A DNA stretch of 49,057 nucleotides from an uncultured Pseudomonadales bacterium (GTDB lineage: Bacteria > Pseudomonadota > Gammaproteobacteria > Pseudomonadales > Azotimanducaceae), in the NCBI GenBank assembly GCA_938017975.1, contig CALIKQ010000010.1, positions 1-49,057 on the forward strand, written 5' to 3'. Position 1 is the stretch's first letter. Every line of letters starts with the position of its first letter. Below the pieces are notes generated by a model, which made no database searches, was not told the DNA's origin, and saw only the letters and a list, made by a program, of their open reading frames with translations. The position numbers and the translations under genes are program-made. Below are positions 27,312-36,341 of the stretch, in pieces.

Positions 27312-28561
27312 AGGACCACTCGCTCAGGCACAGGTTTGGTCTTTTCTACACTGGTGTACCAAGGCATCAGCAGGAAATATGCAAAGTAAATTGCAGTACA
27401 CACTTGGGCGAGTAGTGTTCGTAACGGCGTTGGATGGACTGTTCCAAGATAGCCCAAAATGAAAAACGAGATCACGAACAGGCCCAACATTATTTTACTG
27501 GCGAGCCCTTTATATCGCATGGATTTGACCGGCGACTTGTCAAGCCATGGCAAGACAAACGGGATCACAATGGCTCCGGCCATCACGACGAGACCCCAAA
27601 ACTTTGCATCGAGCCCCAAAAGCGGAAACGTCGCCGCGCGTAGCATGGAGTAAAACGGGGTGTAGTACCAAACTGGCGCGATGAGCTCCGGTGTCTTCAA
27701 CGGATCAGCGGGCTCGTAGTTGGGGTGTTCTATCAAATAACCACCACCATCTGGATAGAAGAACATCACGGCGCAGAACAGAAATAGAAACACGATAATG
27801 CCAGGCAACTTACCGAGGGTAAAATAAGGATGGAACGGCACACCATCAAGCGGCTTACCCGTCTCATCAGTCGTCTTTTTGATATCAACGCCATCAGGGT
27901 TATTAGAGCCCACCTCATGCAAAGCTAGAACATGAAGAACGACCAAGACCAGCAAAAACAACGGAACCAAAACCACATGTAATGCAAAGAATCGGTTCAG
28001 GGTAACGCCTGACATATTGAAATCACCCCTAACCCAAATCGCCAGATCCTCTCCTACGAGAGGAATCGCGCTCGCCAAAGAGACGATCACCTGCGCTCCC
28101 CAGAACGACATATTGCCCCAAGGCAGCAGATACCCAAAAAAACCTTCGGCCATTAACGCGACATAAACCAACATCCCTAGAATCCAAATCAGTTCTCGAG
28201 GTTTTTGATAAGAGCCGTACAGCAGTCCCCGGAACATATGGAGATAAACCACGACAAAAAACGCAGAGGCGCCGGTTGAATGCATGTATCGAAGCATCCA
28301 GCCATATTCGACGTCTCGCATGATGTACTCAACTGAGGCAAATGCTCCCTCGCCTGTGGGTACGTAGCTCATCGTCAGCCAAATGCCTGTCAGTAATTGA
28401 TTCGCGAGCACCACAAAAGAAAAAATGCCGAAGTAATACCAAATATTTAGGTTTTTGGGTGCATAGTACTTGGCGAGGTGTTTTTCATAAGCCTCCGTGA
28501 CCGGCAGCCTATCGTCGATCCAAGACATGAAATTTTTAAAAGATTGTTCAACCGCCGACAT
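27308..28561 (-). CDS. petB: Cytochrome b subunit of the bc1 complex
   Basis: Polytopic subunit with two b haems and the quinone sites. Haem-ligand His pairs are in MLRYMHSTGASAFFVVVYLH and FFALHVVLVPLFLLVLVVLH. The quinol-site motif reads PVWY (PVWYYTPFYSMLR), the variant common in beta- and gammaproteobacteria instead of PEWY. About eight membrane helices, 417 residues: one full-length cytochrome b, not a split b6/IV form. It overlaps petA by one base (TAATG) and petC by four. Confidence 0.97.
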   Translation of the reverse strand: MSAVEQSFKNFMSWIDDRLPVTEAYEKHLAKYYAPKNLNIWYYFGIFSFVVLANQLLTGIWLTMSYVPTGEGAFASVEYIMRDVEYGWMLRYMHSTGASAFFVVVYLHMFRGLLYGSYQKPRELIWILGMLVYVALMAEGFFGYLLPWGNMSFWGAQVIVSLASAIPLVGEDLAIWVRGDFNMSGVTLNRFFALHVVLVPLFLLVLVVLHVLALHEVGSNNPDGVDIKKTTDETGKPLDGVPFHPYFTLGKLPGIIVFLFLFCAVMFFYPDGGGYLIEHPNYEPADPLKTPELIAPVWYYTPFYSMLRAATFPLLGLDAKFWGLVVMAGAIVIPFVLPWLDKSPVKSMRYKGLASKIMLGLFVISFFILGYLGTVHPTPLRTLLAQVCTAIYFAYFLLMPWYTSVEKTKPVPERVVL

Positions 28562-29160
28562 TAAGCCACTCCCTCATCTTCTCCAATCACCACGACATTT
28601 TCTGATTCATAGAAATGCGGCGGAACTTCCAAATTAGAGGGTGCTGGCACGCCCTCATAGACTCTGCCGGCCAGATCGAATTTCGAACCATGGCAGGGAC
28701 AGTAAAAGCCTCCTACCCACTCCGCATCAAAAGTCTGCGGCTCAATGGCAGGACGATATTTCGGAGAACAGCTCAAGTGCGTACAAAGACCTACCAAGAC
28801 AACAATTTCGGGCCGAATCGATCGCGTTTCATTTTTAGCATATGCGGGCTGCTGTTCTCGGTCAGACATCGGATCTGCAAGTCGCTCAGGTTTTTCACTC
28901 AGCCTCGCCAACATTTCCTCTGAGCGACGAATAACGAAAATGGGTTTATCCCGCCACGCAGGAATTGGCCCCAATATTTGTCCTGGCAGCAAACGGCTGA
29001 CATCTACCTTTATCGGCGCCCCGGCGGCGAGTGCTTTTGCACTGGGCGTCCAAGAGCCCACAAATGGAACCGCTAGGCCTGCAACACCACCGGCTCCGAC
29101 CGCAGCGGTCGCGCCTAAAAGAAAATTTCGCCGCCCAGGATTAACGCTGTTATCAGTCAC
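28561..29160 (-). CDS. petA: Rieske iron-sulfur subunit of the bc1 complex
   Basis: 2Fe-2S protein that takes electrons from quinol. Both cluster motifs are complete: CTHLSC and CPCHGS. The N-terminus has a Tat-type signal anchor, RRNFLLGATAAVGAGG, so the folded protein is exported by the twin-arginine route. It has 199 residues with a GTG start preceded by TTGGAGA. It is first in the petABC operon; an extended -10 promoter is predicted 85-90 bases upstream. Confidence 0.97.
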   Translation of the reverse strand: MTDNSVNPGRRNFLLGATAAVGAGGVAGLAVPFVGSWTPSAKALAAGAPIKVDVSRLLPGQILGPIPAWRDKPIFVIRRSEEMLARLSEKPERLADPMSDREQQPAYAKNETRSIRPEIVVLVGLCTHLSCSPKYRPAIEPQTFDAEWVGGFYCPCHGSKFDLAGRVYEGVPAPSNLEVPPHFYESENVVVIGEDEGVA

Positions 29161-29243
29161 AACTTATCTCCAATCTTTTAACGCTCACGCCGGTCATCAC
29201 GCGCAACCTTAACGTCCTTAAAAGGCTCTTCCCCGGCGCGCCG

Positions 29244-29252
29244 ATTCTACCA
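29244..29252 (-). promoter_or_regulatory. Possible extended -10 promoter of petABC
   Basis: On the minus strand TGGTAGAAT (29252-29244) fits an extended -10 (TGnTAnAAT). No good -35 lies 16-18 bases upstream. Position between the rpsI terminator and petA supports it. Confidence 0.45.
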
Positions 29253-29302
29253 TACTCGACCCAAAAAATGGGCTTGAGAGCCCCAGATTTTTTAAATCCA
29301 GC

Positions 29303-29332
29303 AAAAAAAAACGGAGCCAATGCTCCGTTTCT
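29303..29332 (-). terminator. Intrinsic terminator after rpsI
   Basis: On the minus strand AACGGAGC, loop ATTG, GCTCCGTT is followed by a run of T (about 9). It begins about 18 bases after the rpsI stop. It is the only strong hairpin-plus-U-run terminator seen in the window and separates rplM-rpsI from petABC. Confidence 0.9.
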
Positions 29333-29347
29333 CGAACCCCGCAGGAT

Positions 29348-29740
29348 TTAACGTTTTGAAAATTGCGGCTTCTTTCTCGCTTTTCGAAGCCCCACTTTTT
29401 TACGCTCTACGCTTCTAGCATCTCGCGTGACATATCCAGCTTGACGTAAGGTAGGGCGGAGACTCTCATCGTACTCCATCAAGGCACGTGTAATACCATG
29501 CCGGATTGCGCCGGCTTGTCCAAAACCGCCGCCGCCTTTCACGGTGACTCGAACCCTGAACCGCTCAGTAAGGTCCACCAACTCTAAAGGCTGCCTGACC
29601 ACCATTCGTGCGGTTTCTCTCCCAAAATATTCGTCAAGGGGTTGATTATTGACCTCGATACTGCCGTCGCCTAGGCTCAAAAATACCCGCGCCTTAGCAG
29701 TTTTCCGCCGTCCTGTTCCGTAATACTGATTCATAGCCAC
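29348..29740 (-). CDS. rpsI: 30S ribosomal protein S9
   Basis: S9 of the small subunit; its C-terminal tail reaches the P-site tRNA. Begins [16 protein letters not shown], with [20 protein letters not shown] in the middle and the typical basic end [17 protein letters not shown]. It has 130 residues. It lies 5 bases after rplM, as in nearly all bacteria, and is followed by a strong terminator. Confidence 0.99.
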   Translation of the reverse strand: MAMNQYYGTGRRKTAKARVFLSLGDGSIEVNNQPLDEYFGRETARMVVRQPLELVDLTERFRVRVTVKGGGGFGQAGAIRHGITRALMEYDESLRPTLRQAGYVTRDARSVERKKVGLRKARKKPQFSKR

Positions 29741-29745
29741 CCTTT

Positions 29746-30174
29746 CTATAACTCCAACACTTCTGGCTGTTGCGCCGAGTGTGGATGATTACTGCCAGCG
29801 TAGACCTTAAGTTTGGTCAACATTGCTCGGCTCAATTTATTTTTTGGCATCATTCCTTTGACTGCCGTTTCGATAACACGCTCTGGCGCTTTATCGATCA
29901 GCTTATCAAACGTAATTGATTTGATCCCGCCCGGAAAGCCGGTGTGATGATAGTAGGTCTTGTCTGTCGTTTTACGACCTGTTACCCGAACCTTTTCCGC
30001 ATTCACGACGATGATATAATCGCCTGTATCCACGTGCGGAGTAAAAGACGCCTTATGCTTACCCCTCAGGCGATTGGCAATCTCTGTGCTCAATCGACCA
30101 AGGGTTTTTTCAGAAGCATCTACCACATACCATTTGCGGCTGACTTCTTCTTTTTTTGCGCTGACCGTTTTCAT
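29746..30174 (-). CDS. rplM: 50S ribosomal protein L13
   Basis: L13, an early assembly protein of the large subunit. [47 protein letters not shown] and VKGMMPKN are hallmark blocks. It has 142 residues and a GGGTGA ribosome site. In E. coli the L13 leader takes part in autogenous control; a leader of about 93 bases is predicted here too, but I see no clear shared structure. Confidence 0.99.
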   Translation of the reverse strand: MKTVSAKKEEVSRKWYVVDASEKTLGRLSTEIANRLRGKHKASFTPHVDTGDYIIVVNAEKVRVTGRKTTDKTYYHHTGFPGGIKSITFDKLIDKAPERVIETAVKGMMPKNKLSRAMLTKLKVYAGSNHPHSAQQPEVLEL

Positions 30175-30273
30175 TATTTCACCCTAATATAGAAGGAGGG
30201 ACCTTCACATCTTTGTTCTGCCCGCTCTAAGACGCTTCGCCCGCAGCAGCCAACACCCAATTTAAGACCGCGA

Positions 30274-30302
30274 ATCTTACCCAAGCACCGGGCCATAAGC
30301 AA
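30274..30302 (-). promoter_or_regulatory. Predicted promoter of rplM-rpsI
   Basis: On the minus strand TTGCTT (30302-30297), a 17-base spacer, then TAAGAT (30279-30274). Start near 30267, in the zapE-rplM gap. Confidence 0.55.
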
Positions 30303-30376
30303 TACTTTCCGAGCGCTCTGCGAATTCGAGCATCGCGAGACTGCCTTCTCCGATTTAGTGGCAGAAGACGATCAAA

Positions 30377-31471
30377 CTACCCCATATGCTGCATGCCCAA
30401 GTATGCATCACTTTGCATTTCGAGCAGACGGCTCTCTGTCCGTTCAAATTCGAACCGAACCCTCCGACCCCGGTAGAGTTCTGAGATGCCCACTTGCCCA
30501 GAAAGAATGAGTTTGACCTTTCGGTCATAGAACTCATCGACCAAACTGATAAACCTTCTCGCCTGGTCTTCCGTTGCAGTTGAGAACTGAGGAACACCGC
30601 TGATCAGTACAGTGCCGAACTGTTCGGCAATCTCAATATAATCATTTTGACTTCTGGGACCATCACATAGCTTTAAAAAGTCGAACCAGATCACCCCGCC
30701 ATGTTGCCCCCGAACATCAATTAGCCGCCCCGAAATCAAAATCCGATCATCAAGCGGATTAAAAGTCTCTTGCATCGTTAATTGACGAAAGGTCGCAAGC
30801 AAAGCCGCTTCGCTCTCCTGGTTCAAACCCTCGTGAAACAGCGGCGCCTGACTGAGTGACCGCATCCGATAGTCAAGCCCACCGTCAACGTTCATCACTT
30901 CGGTATACGTTTCAAGCAGCGCAATTGCGGGTAGAAATTTTTGTCGTTGCAAACCCTCTTTGTACAGTTCGGAAGGCGGCACATTAGATGTCGCGACCAG
31001 CGTTACCCCTCTTGAAAAAAGACCTTCTAGCAGGCCCGACAACAGCATCGCATCAGTGATATCCGATACAAAAAACTCATCAAAGCATAGAACTCGCGAC
31101 TCAGCAGCCAAAATTTCGGCGACCCCATCCAGCGGGTTAGCCTGGCCTTGGAGCCTTCCGAGTTCTTCATGGACGCGTTTCATAAATCTGTAGAAATGAA
31201 CCCGCTGCTTTTTGGGCTCCATCAAAGCTTCATAGAAAAGATCCATAAGAAACGTTTTACCGCGCCCCACACCGCCCCACAAATAAAGTCCCCTGACCGG
31301 CCTGACGATAGGGGCCCGCCAAAACTTCAGCCTCCAGCCAGACTTTGCTTGCCTCTTCAGCGCAGTTGCCAGTGAAGAGAGCGCGACTATCGCTTCCCTC
31401 TGGGAGGGGTCATCCACAAACTCTTGTGTTTGGAGTACCGCATCAAATGCAGCGCTGAGATCTTTTACCAT
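30377..31471 (-). CDS. zapE: Cell division ATPase ZapE (AFG1-like)
   Basis: P-loop ATPase of the AFG1 family; E. coli ZapE acts at the Z ring during late division. It has Walker A GGVGRGKTFLMDLFYEAL (about residues 66-83), Walker B VLCFDEFFVSDI, and sensor-type VTLVATSNVPPSELY. It has 364 residues. Its ATG shares one base with the hisD TGA (TGATG). zapE upstream of rplM is common in gammaproteobacteria, although hisD before it is not the usual partner. Confidence 0.95.
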   Translation of the reverse strand: MVKDLSAAFDAVLQTQEFVDDPSQREAIVALSSLATALKRQAKSGWRLKFWRAPIVRPVRGLYLWGGVGRGKTFLMDLFYEALMEPKKQRVHFYRFMKRVHEELGRLQGQANPLDGVAEILAAESRVLCFDEFFVSDITDAMLLSGLLEGLFSRGVTLVATSNVPPSELYKEGLQRQKFLPAIALLETYTEVMNVDGGLDYRMRSLSQAPLFHEGLNQESEAALLATFRQLTMQETFNPLDDRILISGRLIDVRGQHGGVIWFDFLKLCDGPRSQNDYIEIAEQFGTVLISGVPQFSTATEDQARRFISLVDEFYDRKVKLILSGQVGISELYRGRRVRFEFERTESRLLEMQSDAYLGMQHMG

Positions 31472-32778
31472 CAGTCTAATTCGAGGCGCTTGCGCGCTGA
31501 TTGCGCATGAGCGAAAAGCCCTTCCTGTTCTGCAAGCGTCGCAGCCGCACCGGCAATTGCTCGAACGCCGCTTGCTTTACATTCGATTAACGATTGTCTC
31601 ACCTGAAAATCATAGACACCCAGCGCCGACGCAAAACGCGCTGTGCCGCCGGTCGGCAGAACATGACTAGGACCTGCAGAATAATCACCAACGACTTCGG
31701 GGCTATATTGACCCACAAAGATTGCACCCGCAGCACGAACCTCAGACAAAAGCCCATCGGGGTCATTAACCGCTAGCTCTAAATGCTCTGCGGCGACCTG
31801 GTTGATTACACCGAGCAGCGCAGCCTTCGAGTCTGCGTAGATCAGCATCCCGCGGCTGGACAACGATGATTCGATAATCTCTCGACGAGGCTGTTCCGCG
31901 ACGGCCTCTTCTAATCCGGCTTGGACCGCACGCAAAAACGACTCACTCTGAGAAACAACAATCGCCTGCGCTTGCTCGTCGTGCTCGGCTTGAGCCATTA
32001 GATCCGCAATCACCCATGAAACCGGCGTTGTTTCATCGGCAACCACCAGTACTTCTGAAGGTCCCGCCAACATGTCTATGCCAACATCTCCAAAGACTTG
32101 TTTTTTTGCTGCAGTGACATACTGATTACCCGGCCCACAAATTTTGTCGACCCGTTCTATCGACTGTGTGCCATAGGCCAGTGCGGCAATCGCCTGAGCG
32201 CCGCCCATCATCCAAATCTCATCGACGCCTGCATAAAAAGCCGCCGCTAGGAGCACCGGATTAATAACCCCATCTCGAACCGGTACCGCAAGCGCGATTG
32301 AATCAACACCTGCAACCCGAGCAGGAATCGCGGTCATCAAAACCGTAGACGGATAACAAGCCTTACCACCTGGCGCGTAGACACCGACGCGATGCATCGG
32401 CTGGACCCGCTGACCCAGCGTGTTACCAAAGTCATCCGTAAACTGCCAGCTCCTACCAAGCGCAGTCAACTGTCGCTCGTGATAATCCCTGATTCGCTCA
32501 GAACACAACGCCAGCGCTTCATTCGTCTCTGAATCAATCCGCTCAGGCGCAGCCTTGATTTCGGACACAGGCACCCGCAGAGAGGAAACCGAAGCGGCCT
32601 CCAAACCATCAATTTGTGCCGAGTAAGCCAACAAAGATGCATCACCTGAACTTCGAACATCTTGAATGATCGAGTTAACCGTCTGGAAGGTGGCGCCGGC
32701 AATGGGCTGATCATGCTCAAGCCGCTGGGCCAGCGCCTCAGAAAACCTGAGATCTGACGTCCTTAAAAAGTGCATCAT
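31471..32778 (-). CDS. hisD: Histidinol dehydrogenase HisD
   Basis: Zinc enzyme that oxidises histidinol to histidine in two NAD-linked steps. Blocks include GVYAPGGKACYPSTVLM (NAD site region), GGAQAIAALAYGTQSI, DMLAGPSEVLVVAD, the catalytic EHDEQAQA (Glu and His), and AEHLELAV. It has 435 residues. The ATG overlaps the hisG TGA (ATGA), and zapE starts in its stop codon. Confidence 0.98.
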   Translation of the reverse strand: MMHFLRTSDLRFSEALAQRLEHDQPIAGATFQTVNSIIQDVRSSGDASLLAYSAQIDGLEAASVSSLRVPVSEIKAAPERIDSETNEALALCSERIRDYHERQLTALGRSWQFTDDFGNTLGQRVQPMHRVGVYAPGGKACYPSTVLMTAIPARVAGVDSIALAVPVRDGVINPVLLAAAFYAGVDEIWMMGGAQAIAALAYGTQSIERVDKICGPGNQYVTAAKKQVFGDVGIDMLAGPSEVLVVADETTPVSWVIADLMAQAEHDEQAQAIVVSQSESFLRAVQAGLEEAVAEQPRREIIESSLSSRGMLIYADSKAALLGVINQVAAEHLELAVNDPDGLLSEVRAAGAIFVGQYSPEVVGDYSAGPSHVLPTGGTARFASALGVYDFQVRQSLIECKASGVRAIAGAAATLAEQEGLFAHAQSARKRLELD

Positions 32779-33416
32779 TCGGCCTCTGAACCCAAAGCTT
32801 CAATGACGGCCTCAATCGCGATCTGCTTGGTCTTAAAAGCGACTTTATTCACGATCAATCTTGATGAGATCGAGCAAACCTGCGCTTTTGGCTCCAACCC
32901 ATTCGCCCTAAGGGTGCTGCCTGTCTCAACAATGTCAATAATCCGATGCGCCAAACCCATAACAGGAGCCAGCTCCATCGCACCAGTCAATTTGATCATG
33001 TCAATCTGAATCCCCTTTTGGGCGTAGTATTTTTTTGCGGTTTGCACAAACTTGGTAGCGACGCGCAAACGTCGAGGCAAGGCTGGCTCATCGATCATCC
33101 CTGCCTCCATCATCTCGCATTGAGCGATTTTCAGATCCAAGGGCTCGTAGAACCCATCACCCTCGAATTCAAGCAAAACATCTTTGCCCACCATTCCTAG
33201 GTCCGCAATCCCATGATCAACGTAGGTCGCGACATCCAGCCCTCTCAACACCATCAGTTTAATGTTCGAATGTTGGGTATCAAAAACCAATTTTCTAGAC
33301 ACCAACATATCCTCGATAGGCCGAATCTCGAGTCGAGCGAGACGCTCTAAAAGCTGTTTGAGTGGGCGGCCCTTACTCAGAGCGATCACTAAAGGGGTAT
33401 TTGCGTACAAAGCCAC
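32775..33416 (-). CDS. hisG: ATP phosphoribosyltransferase HisG, short form
   Basis: First enzyme of histidine synthesis, joining ATP and PRPP. At 213 residues it is the short form without the C-terminal regulatory domain; short-form HisG works with HisZ, so a hisZ gene is expected elsewhere. Conserved blocks: IALSKGRPLKQL, GIADLGMVGKDVLLE, RVATKFVQTAKKYY and GAMELAPVMGLAHRIIDIVETGSTL (PRPP site within it). The GTG start directly follows the murA stop without a gap. Confidence 0.96.
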   Translation of the reverse strand: MALYANTPLVIALSKGRPLKQLLERLARLEIRPIEDMLVSRKLVFDTQHSNIKLMVLRGLDVATYVDHGIADLGMVGKDVLLEFEGDGFYEPLDLKIAQCEMMEAGMIDEPALPRRLRVATKFVQTAKKYYAQKGIQIDMIKLTGAMELAPVMGLAHRIIDIVETGSTLRANGLEPKAQVCSISSRLIVNKVAFKTKQIAIEAVIEALGSEAE

Positions 33417-34685
33417 TCAGCTTGCCTCCCTTGTAATATCGACACCCAGGCGTTGCAATCGCTCCTCGATCTGCTGATAACCTCGGTCGATGTGATACAC
33501 CCGATCAACGGTGGTTTCTCCCGACGCCGCGATGCCTGCTATCACAAGACTCGCAGAGGCCCTAAGATCGGTTGCCATCACCTGCGCACCAACCAATTCG
33601 CCAACACCCTGCACGAGCGCAACAGAATTATTGTTCTGCAGCCGAATCTCTGCTCCCATTCTGGCCAACTCAGGTACGTGCATGAACCGATTTTCGAAGA
33701 TTGTTTCCTGGATCGAGCATGCTCCTTCCGCCAAGCAGTTCAGCGTCATCATTTGAGCTTGAAGATCCGTTGGAAAAGCCGGGTAGGGACCCGTCACAAT
33801 ATTGACAGCCCTTGGGCGTCTTCCCTGCATATCGAGCGAAATTTGATCAGCATCGGTCGTGACTTCGGCACCCGCCTCTCGAAGTTTTTCCAACAATGCC
33901 GAATTGTGCTCAGCCACAGCGTTGCACACCTTTAAACGACCGCCCGTCGCTGCCGCCGCTATCAGATACGTACCCACCTCAATTCGATCTGAAACTGCCT
34001 CAAATACGCCGCCATCTAGGCGTTCTACGCCCTCGATTTTGATTTGACTGGTTCCCGCACCTTGAATGTTCGCGCCTAGGCGATTCAAGAAATTGGCCAG
34101 ATCAATAATTTCTGGCTCCTTAGCGCAGTTTTCTAAGAGGGTCACACCTTCCGCCAGCGCAGCGGCCATCAGAATATGTTCAGTCCCACCGACAGTCGAG
34201 AAATCAAACACGACATGCGCCCCCTTAAGTCGACCCTGCACACTCCCTTTGACGTAACCTTCGTGCATAACGATTTCGGCGCCCAGCGCCCGCAATCCTT
34301 TCAGGTGTTGATCAACAGGACGGGTTCCAATCGCACAACCTCCAGGCAAAGAGACCTCAGCCTCACCATAGCGAGCGATGAGTGGACCAAGCACATTAAA
34401 GGAAGCGCGCATCGTTTTGACCAGTTCGTATGGCGCCTTCAGCGATGAGATAGTATTCGAGTGAATTTCGAGCTCCATTCGCTCGTTGATTACGACTACG
34501 ACGCCCATGTTGCTCAGCAATTCGATCATCGTTGAGACATCACGCAAATGAGGCACGTTCGACAAGGTCACGACTCCGTCCGCTAGCAGCGCTGCAGCGA
34601 TTAAGTTAATGACCGAATTTTTAGCGCTGGATGCTGTAATCTGACCCTCGATCACGGACCCACCCTGAATTCTCAGAAGGGCCAC
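33417..34685 (-). CDS. murA: UDP-N-acetylglucosamine 1-carboxyvinyltransferase MurA
   Basis: First committed step of peptidoglycan synthesis, moving enolpyruvate from PEP to UDP-GlcNAc. The catalytic Cys is in LPGGCAIGTRPVDQHL, the form that fosfomycin alkylates. The active-site Lys-Asn is in SSAKNSVINL near the start. It has 422 residues with a GTG start 2 bases after ibaG. The ibaG-murA-hisG-hisD order is typical of gammaproteobacteria. Confidence 0.98.
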   Translation of the reverse strand: MALLRIQGGSVIEGQITASSAKNSVINLIAAALLADGVVTLSNVPHLRDVSTMIELLSNMGVVVVINERMELEIHSNTISSLKAPYELVKTMRASFNVLGPLIARYGEAEVSLPGGCAIGTRPVDQHLKGLRALGAEIVMHEGYVKGSVQGRLKGAHVVFDFSTVGGTEHILMAAALAEGVTLLENCAKEPEIIDLANFLNRLGANIQGAGTSQIKIEGVERLDGGVFEAVSDRIEVGTYLIAAAATGGRLKVCNAVAEHNSALLEKLREAGAEVTTDADQISLDMQGRRPRAVNIVTGPYPAFPTDLQAQMMTLNCLAEGACSIQETIFENRFMHVPELARMGAEIRLQNNNSVALVQGVGELVGAQVMATDLRASASLVIAGIAASGETTVDRVYHIDRGYQQIEERLQRLGVDITREAS

Positions 34686-34687
34686 TA

Positions 34688-34918
34688 TCAGTCTCTTTCG
34701 TCTGGAGCAAGCGCCCTGATTGAGACGGCGTGTAGCGCTCCTGAGGCAATATCCTCTTTGAGGAAAGCGTAAACTTTCTGCTGTCTTTTCACACGACTGA
34801 GTTCAGCAAAACAGGCCGCGACTACCGTCCCCGTCATTCTATTACCATCTAATTGCAGAACAACGGACTCAGCATCTAAAGCCTCACGCAATTGTGACTG
34901 GAGTGCAACGATATCCAT
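34688..34918 (-). CDS. ibaG: BolA family protein IbaG
   Basis: Small BolA-fold protein (YrbA type) that partners monothiol glutaredoxins in Fe-S handling and acid stress. SRVKRQQKVYAFLKEDIASG followed by LHAVSIRALAP is the IbaG form of the BolA core. It has 76 residues. It is directly upstream of murA, its regular partner, and is the first gene of the murA-his-zapE run. Confidence 0.93.
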   Translation of the reverse strand: MDIVALQSQLREALDAESVVLQLDGNRMTGTVVAACFAELSRVKRQQKVYAFLKEDIASGALHAVSIRALAPDERD

Positions 34919-34941
34919 AACATCACCGATAAAAAGTGCGC

Positions 34942-34950
34942 ATCATAGCA
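34942..34950 (-). promoter_or_regulatory. Possible extended -10 promoter of ibaG-murA
   Basis: TGCTATGAT on the minus strand (34950-34942) is a good extended -10. The -35 region is weak. Start would be near 34935, 17 bases before the ibaG ATG. Confidence 0.45.
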
Positions 34951-35117
34951 TGCCATCGACCCTGCGATCACTCGGCTGTGGCCGAGCTTAACCGGGACAA
35001 CATTCAACCAACCCTCGAGCTAGCTTTTACCCAATTCAAAAGATCGATCATCTCTGCCAAATGCTTTAATCTAATGGCTCAGCTGCCGGAACACGGCATC
35101 TCCTGCAGGTCATTACG

Positions 35118-35729
35118 ATGATTGAAACTTTGCTCAAAAACACCAGTCTTCGATACCGAGCAATCAGCGTTTTACTTACCCTTTATTTCGGTGCCTTAGC
35201 GCTGAACTACAGCGTCGATGTCGATAAGCAAATTACTGAACCACAATTATCAATTAACGAGCCTGACCTTTACATGGAAGATGCCTCAATCAGTCAGATC
35301 AACAAGGCCGGTCGAAGAACATCAATTATCAGTGCGAAAAAATTTACGCATTACCCCCTCACAGACGTGACAACCTTACAGTTACCCTCAGTCCAACTTT
35401 TGGATGTTGGCACGCAATCACCTTGGAGCATCTCTTCTCTTGAGGGCCGCCTTCTGGGGGTCTCGGAGTATCGCGAGGAAGCGGTGGAGCTTTGGAAAGC
35501 AGTCACAGCAGAGAGAATCAGTCGTGATGGGACGACAAGACTCCTCACCGAGACGCTCAGTGTTTTTCCAAATCAGAATTTGGCTGAAAGTAATTCAGCC
35601 GTCACAATCCTGACCCGAGACACAAAAACTACCGCTGCTGGGGTTCGCGCTTTTTTCGATAAAGATCTGTTTATTTTCCGCTCAAATGGTGAACGCAGGG
35701 TTGTCACGACCGTTACCATGAGACGCTAG
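35118..35729 (+). CDS. lptC: LPS export protein LptC
   Basis: Bitopic inner-membrane protein that accepts LPS from LptB2FG and passes it to LptA. It has one membrane segment near residues 15-32 (AISVLLTLYFGALALNYSV) and a periplasmic beta-jellyroll (about 45-200): EPDLYMEDASISQINKAG, then the LptC-type repeats to the end. It has 203 residues. Low identity is normal in this family; the lptA and lptB neighbours make the call firm. kdsD and kdsC, usual upstream partners, are absent. Confidence 0.9.
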   Translation: MIETLLKNTSLRYRAISVLLTLYFGALALNYSVDVDKQITEPQLSINEPDLYMEDASISQINKAGRRTSIISAKKFTHYPLTDVTTLQLPSVQLLDVGTQSPWSISSLEGRLLGVSEYREEAVELWKAVTAERISRDGTTRLLTETLSVFPNQNLAESNSAVTILTRDTKTTAAGVRAFFDKDLFIFRSNGERRVVTTVTMRR

Positions 35730-35828
35730 TATTTTGATGCGGATGGCCCTAAGATTTTCAAGTTCCCTGAACTACTCACTGCCGGGACGTAGCTAAACTC
35801 AAAGAATTTTGATCGAAAGGCCCTTTTG

Positions 35829-36341
35829 ATGCGATTTGCCGGTTTCATTTTTGGAATATTTCTTACTTACCCCGCCGTGCCCTGGTCAGCTGAAGTGACA
35901 CAAACCCAGGGCTTACCGATTACCATTGAAGCCGACAGTGCGACTGTCAGCGAGTCCCTGGGCCGGTCTGAATATTTAGGGAATGTCGTCATCGAACAAG
36001 GCCCTCTGAAAATTACGGCCGATCAAGTCGTTCTGACGAGTCTTGAGGGCGATTTAGAATCGATCACGGCATCAGTCAATGAGGGATCAAGCCCTGCACA
36101 GTTTGAGCAAACTCGAACCGACGAATATCCCGCAATCAGCGCGTCAGCGCATTCCATTGAATATAAAATTGCAGCAGAAACCCTCGTGCTCACGGGAAAT
36201 GCTGTTTTAATGCAGGGCGCCGATCGGTACGAGGGCAACCGATTAAGCTACGATCTTGGAAGCGGACTTTTCAAAGTTGAAAGTGATGGTTCAGAGCAAG
36301 ATCGCATTAATCTCATTATTAACCCCAGAGCCAAGCCTTAA
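35829..36341 (+). CDS. lptA: LPS transport periplasmic protein LptA
   Basis: Periplasmic OstA-fold protein that forms the bridge carrying LPS to LptDE. The signal peptide (FAGFIFGIFLTYPAVPWSA) is cut before EVTQTQ. The core has PITIEADSATVSE, YLGNVVIEQGPLKITADQVVL and LTGNAVLMQGADRYEGNRLSYDL, the family's beta repeats. It has 170 residues with an ATG at 35829. The 99-base gap after lptC shows no terminator. lptB begins directly after the stop. Confidence 0.94.
   Translation: MRFAGFIFGIFLTYPAVPWSAEVTQTQGLPITIEADSATVSESLGRSEYLGNVVIEQGPLKITADQVVLTSLEGDLESITASVNEGSSPAQFEQTRTDEYPAISASAHSIEYKIAAETLVLTGNAVLMQGADRYEGNRLSYDLGSGLFKVESDGSEQDRINLIINPRAKP

Noticed and set aside
33453-33935. 160-codon plus-strand frame
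   Set aside because: Antisense to murA, whose motifs are intact; translation has no recognisable domain.
34936-35121. Possible remnant of kdsC upstream of lptC
   Set aside because: The end (LPEHGISCRSLR) vaguely recalls a KdsC tail, but no other part matches and the start is a GTG inside the promoter region.
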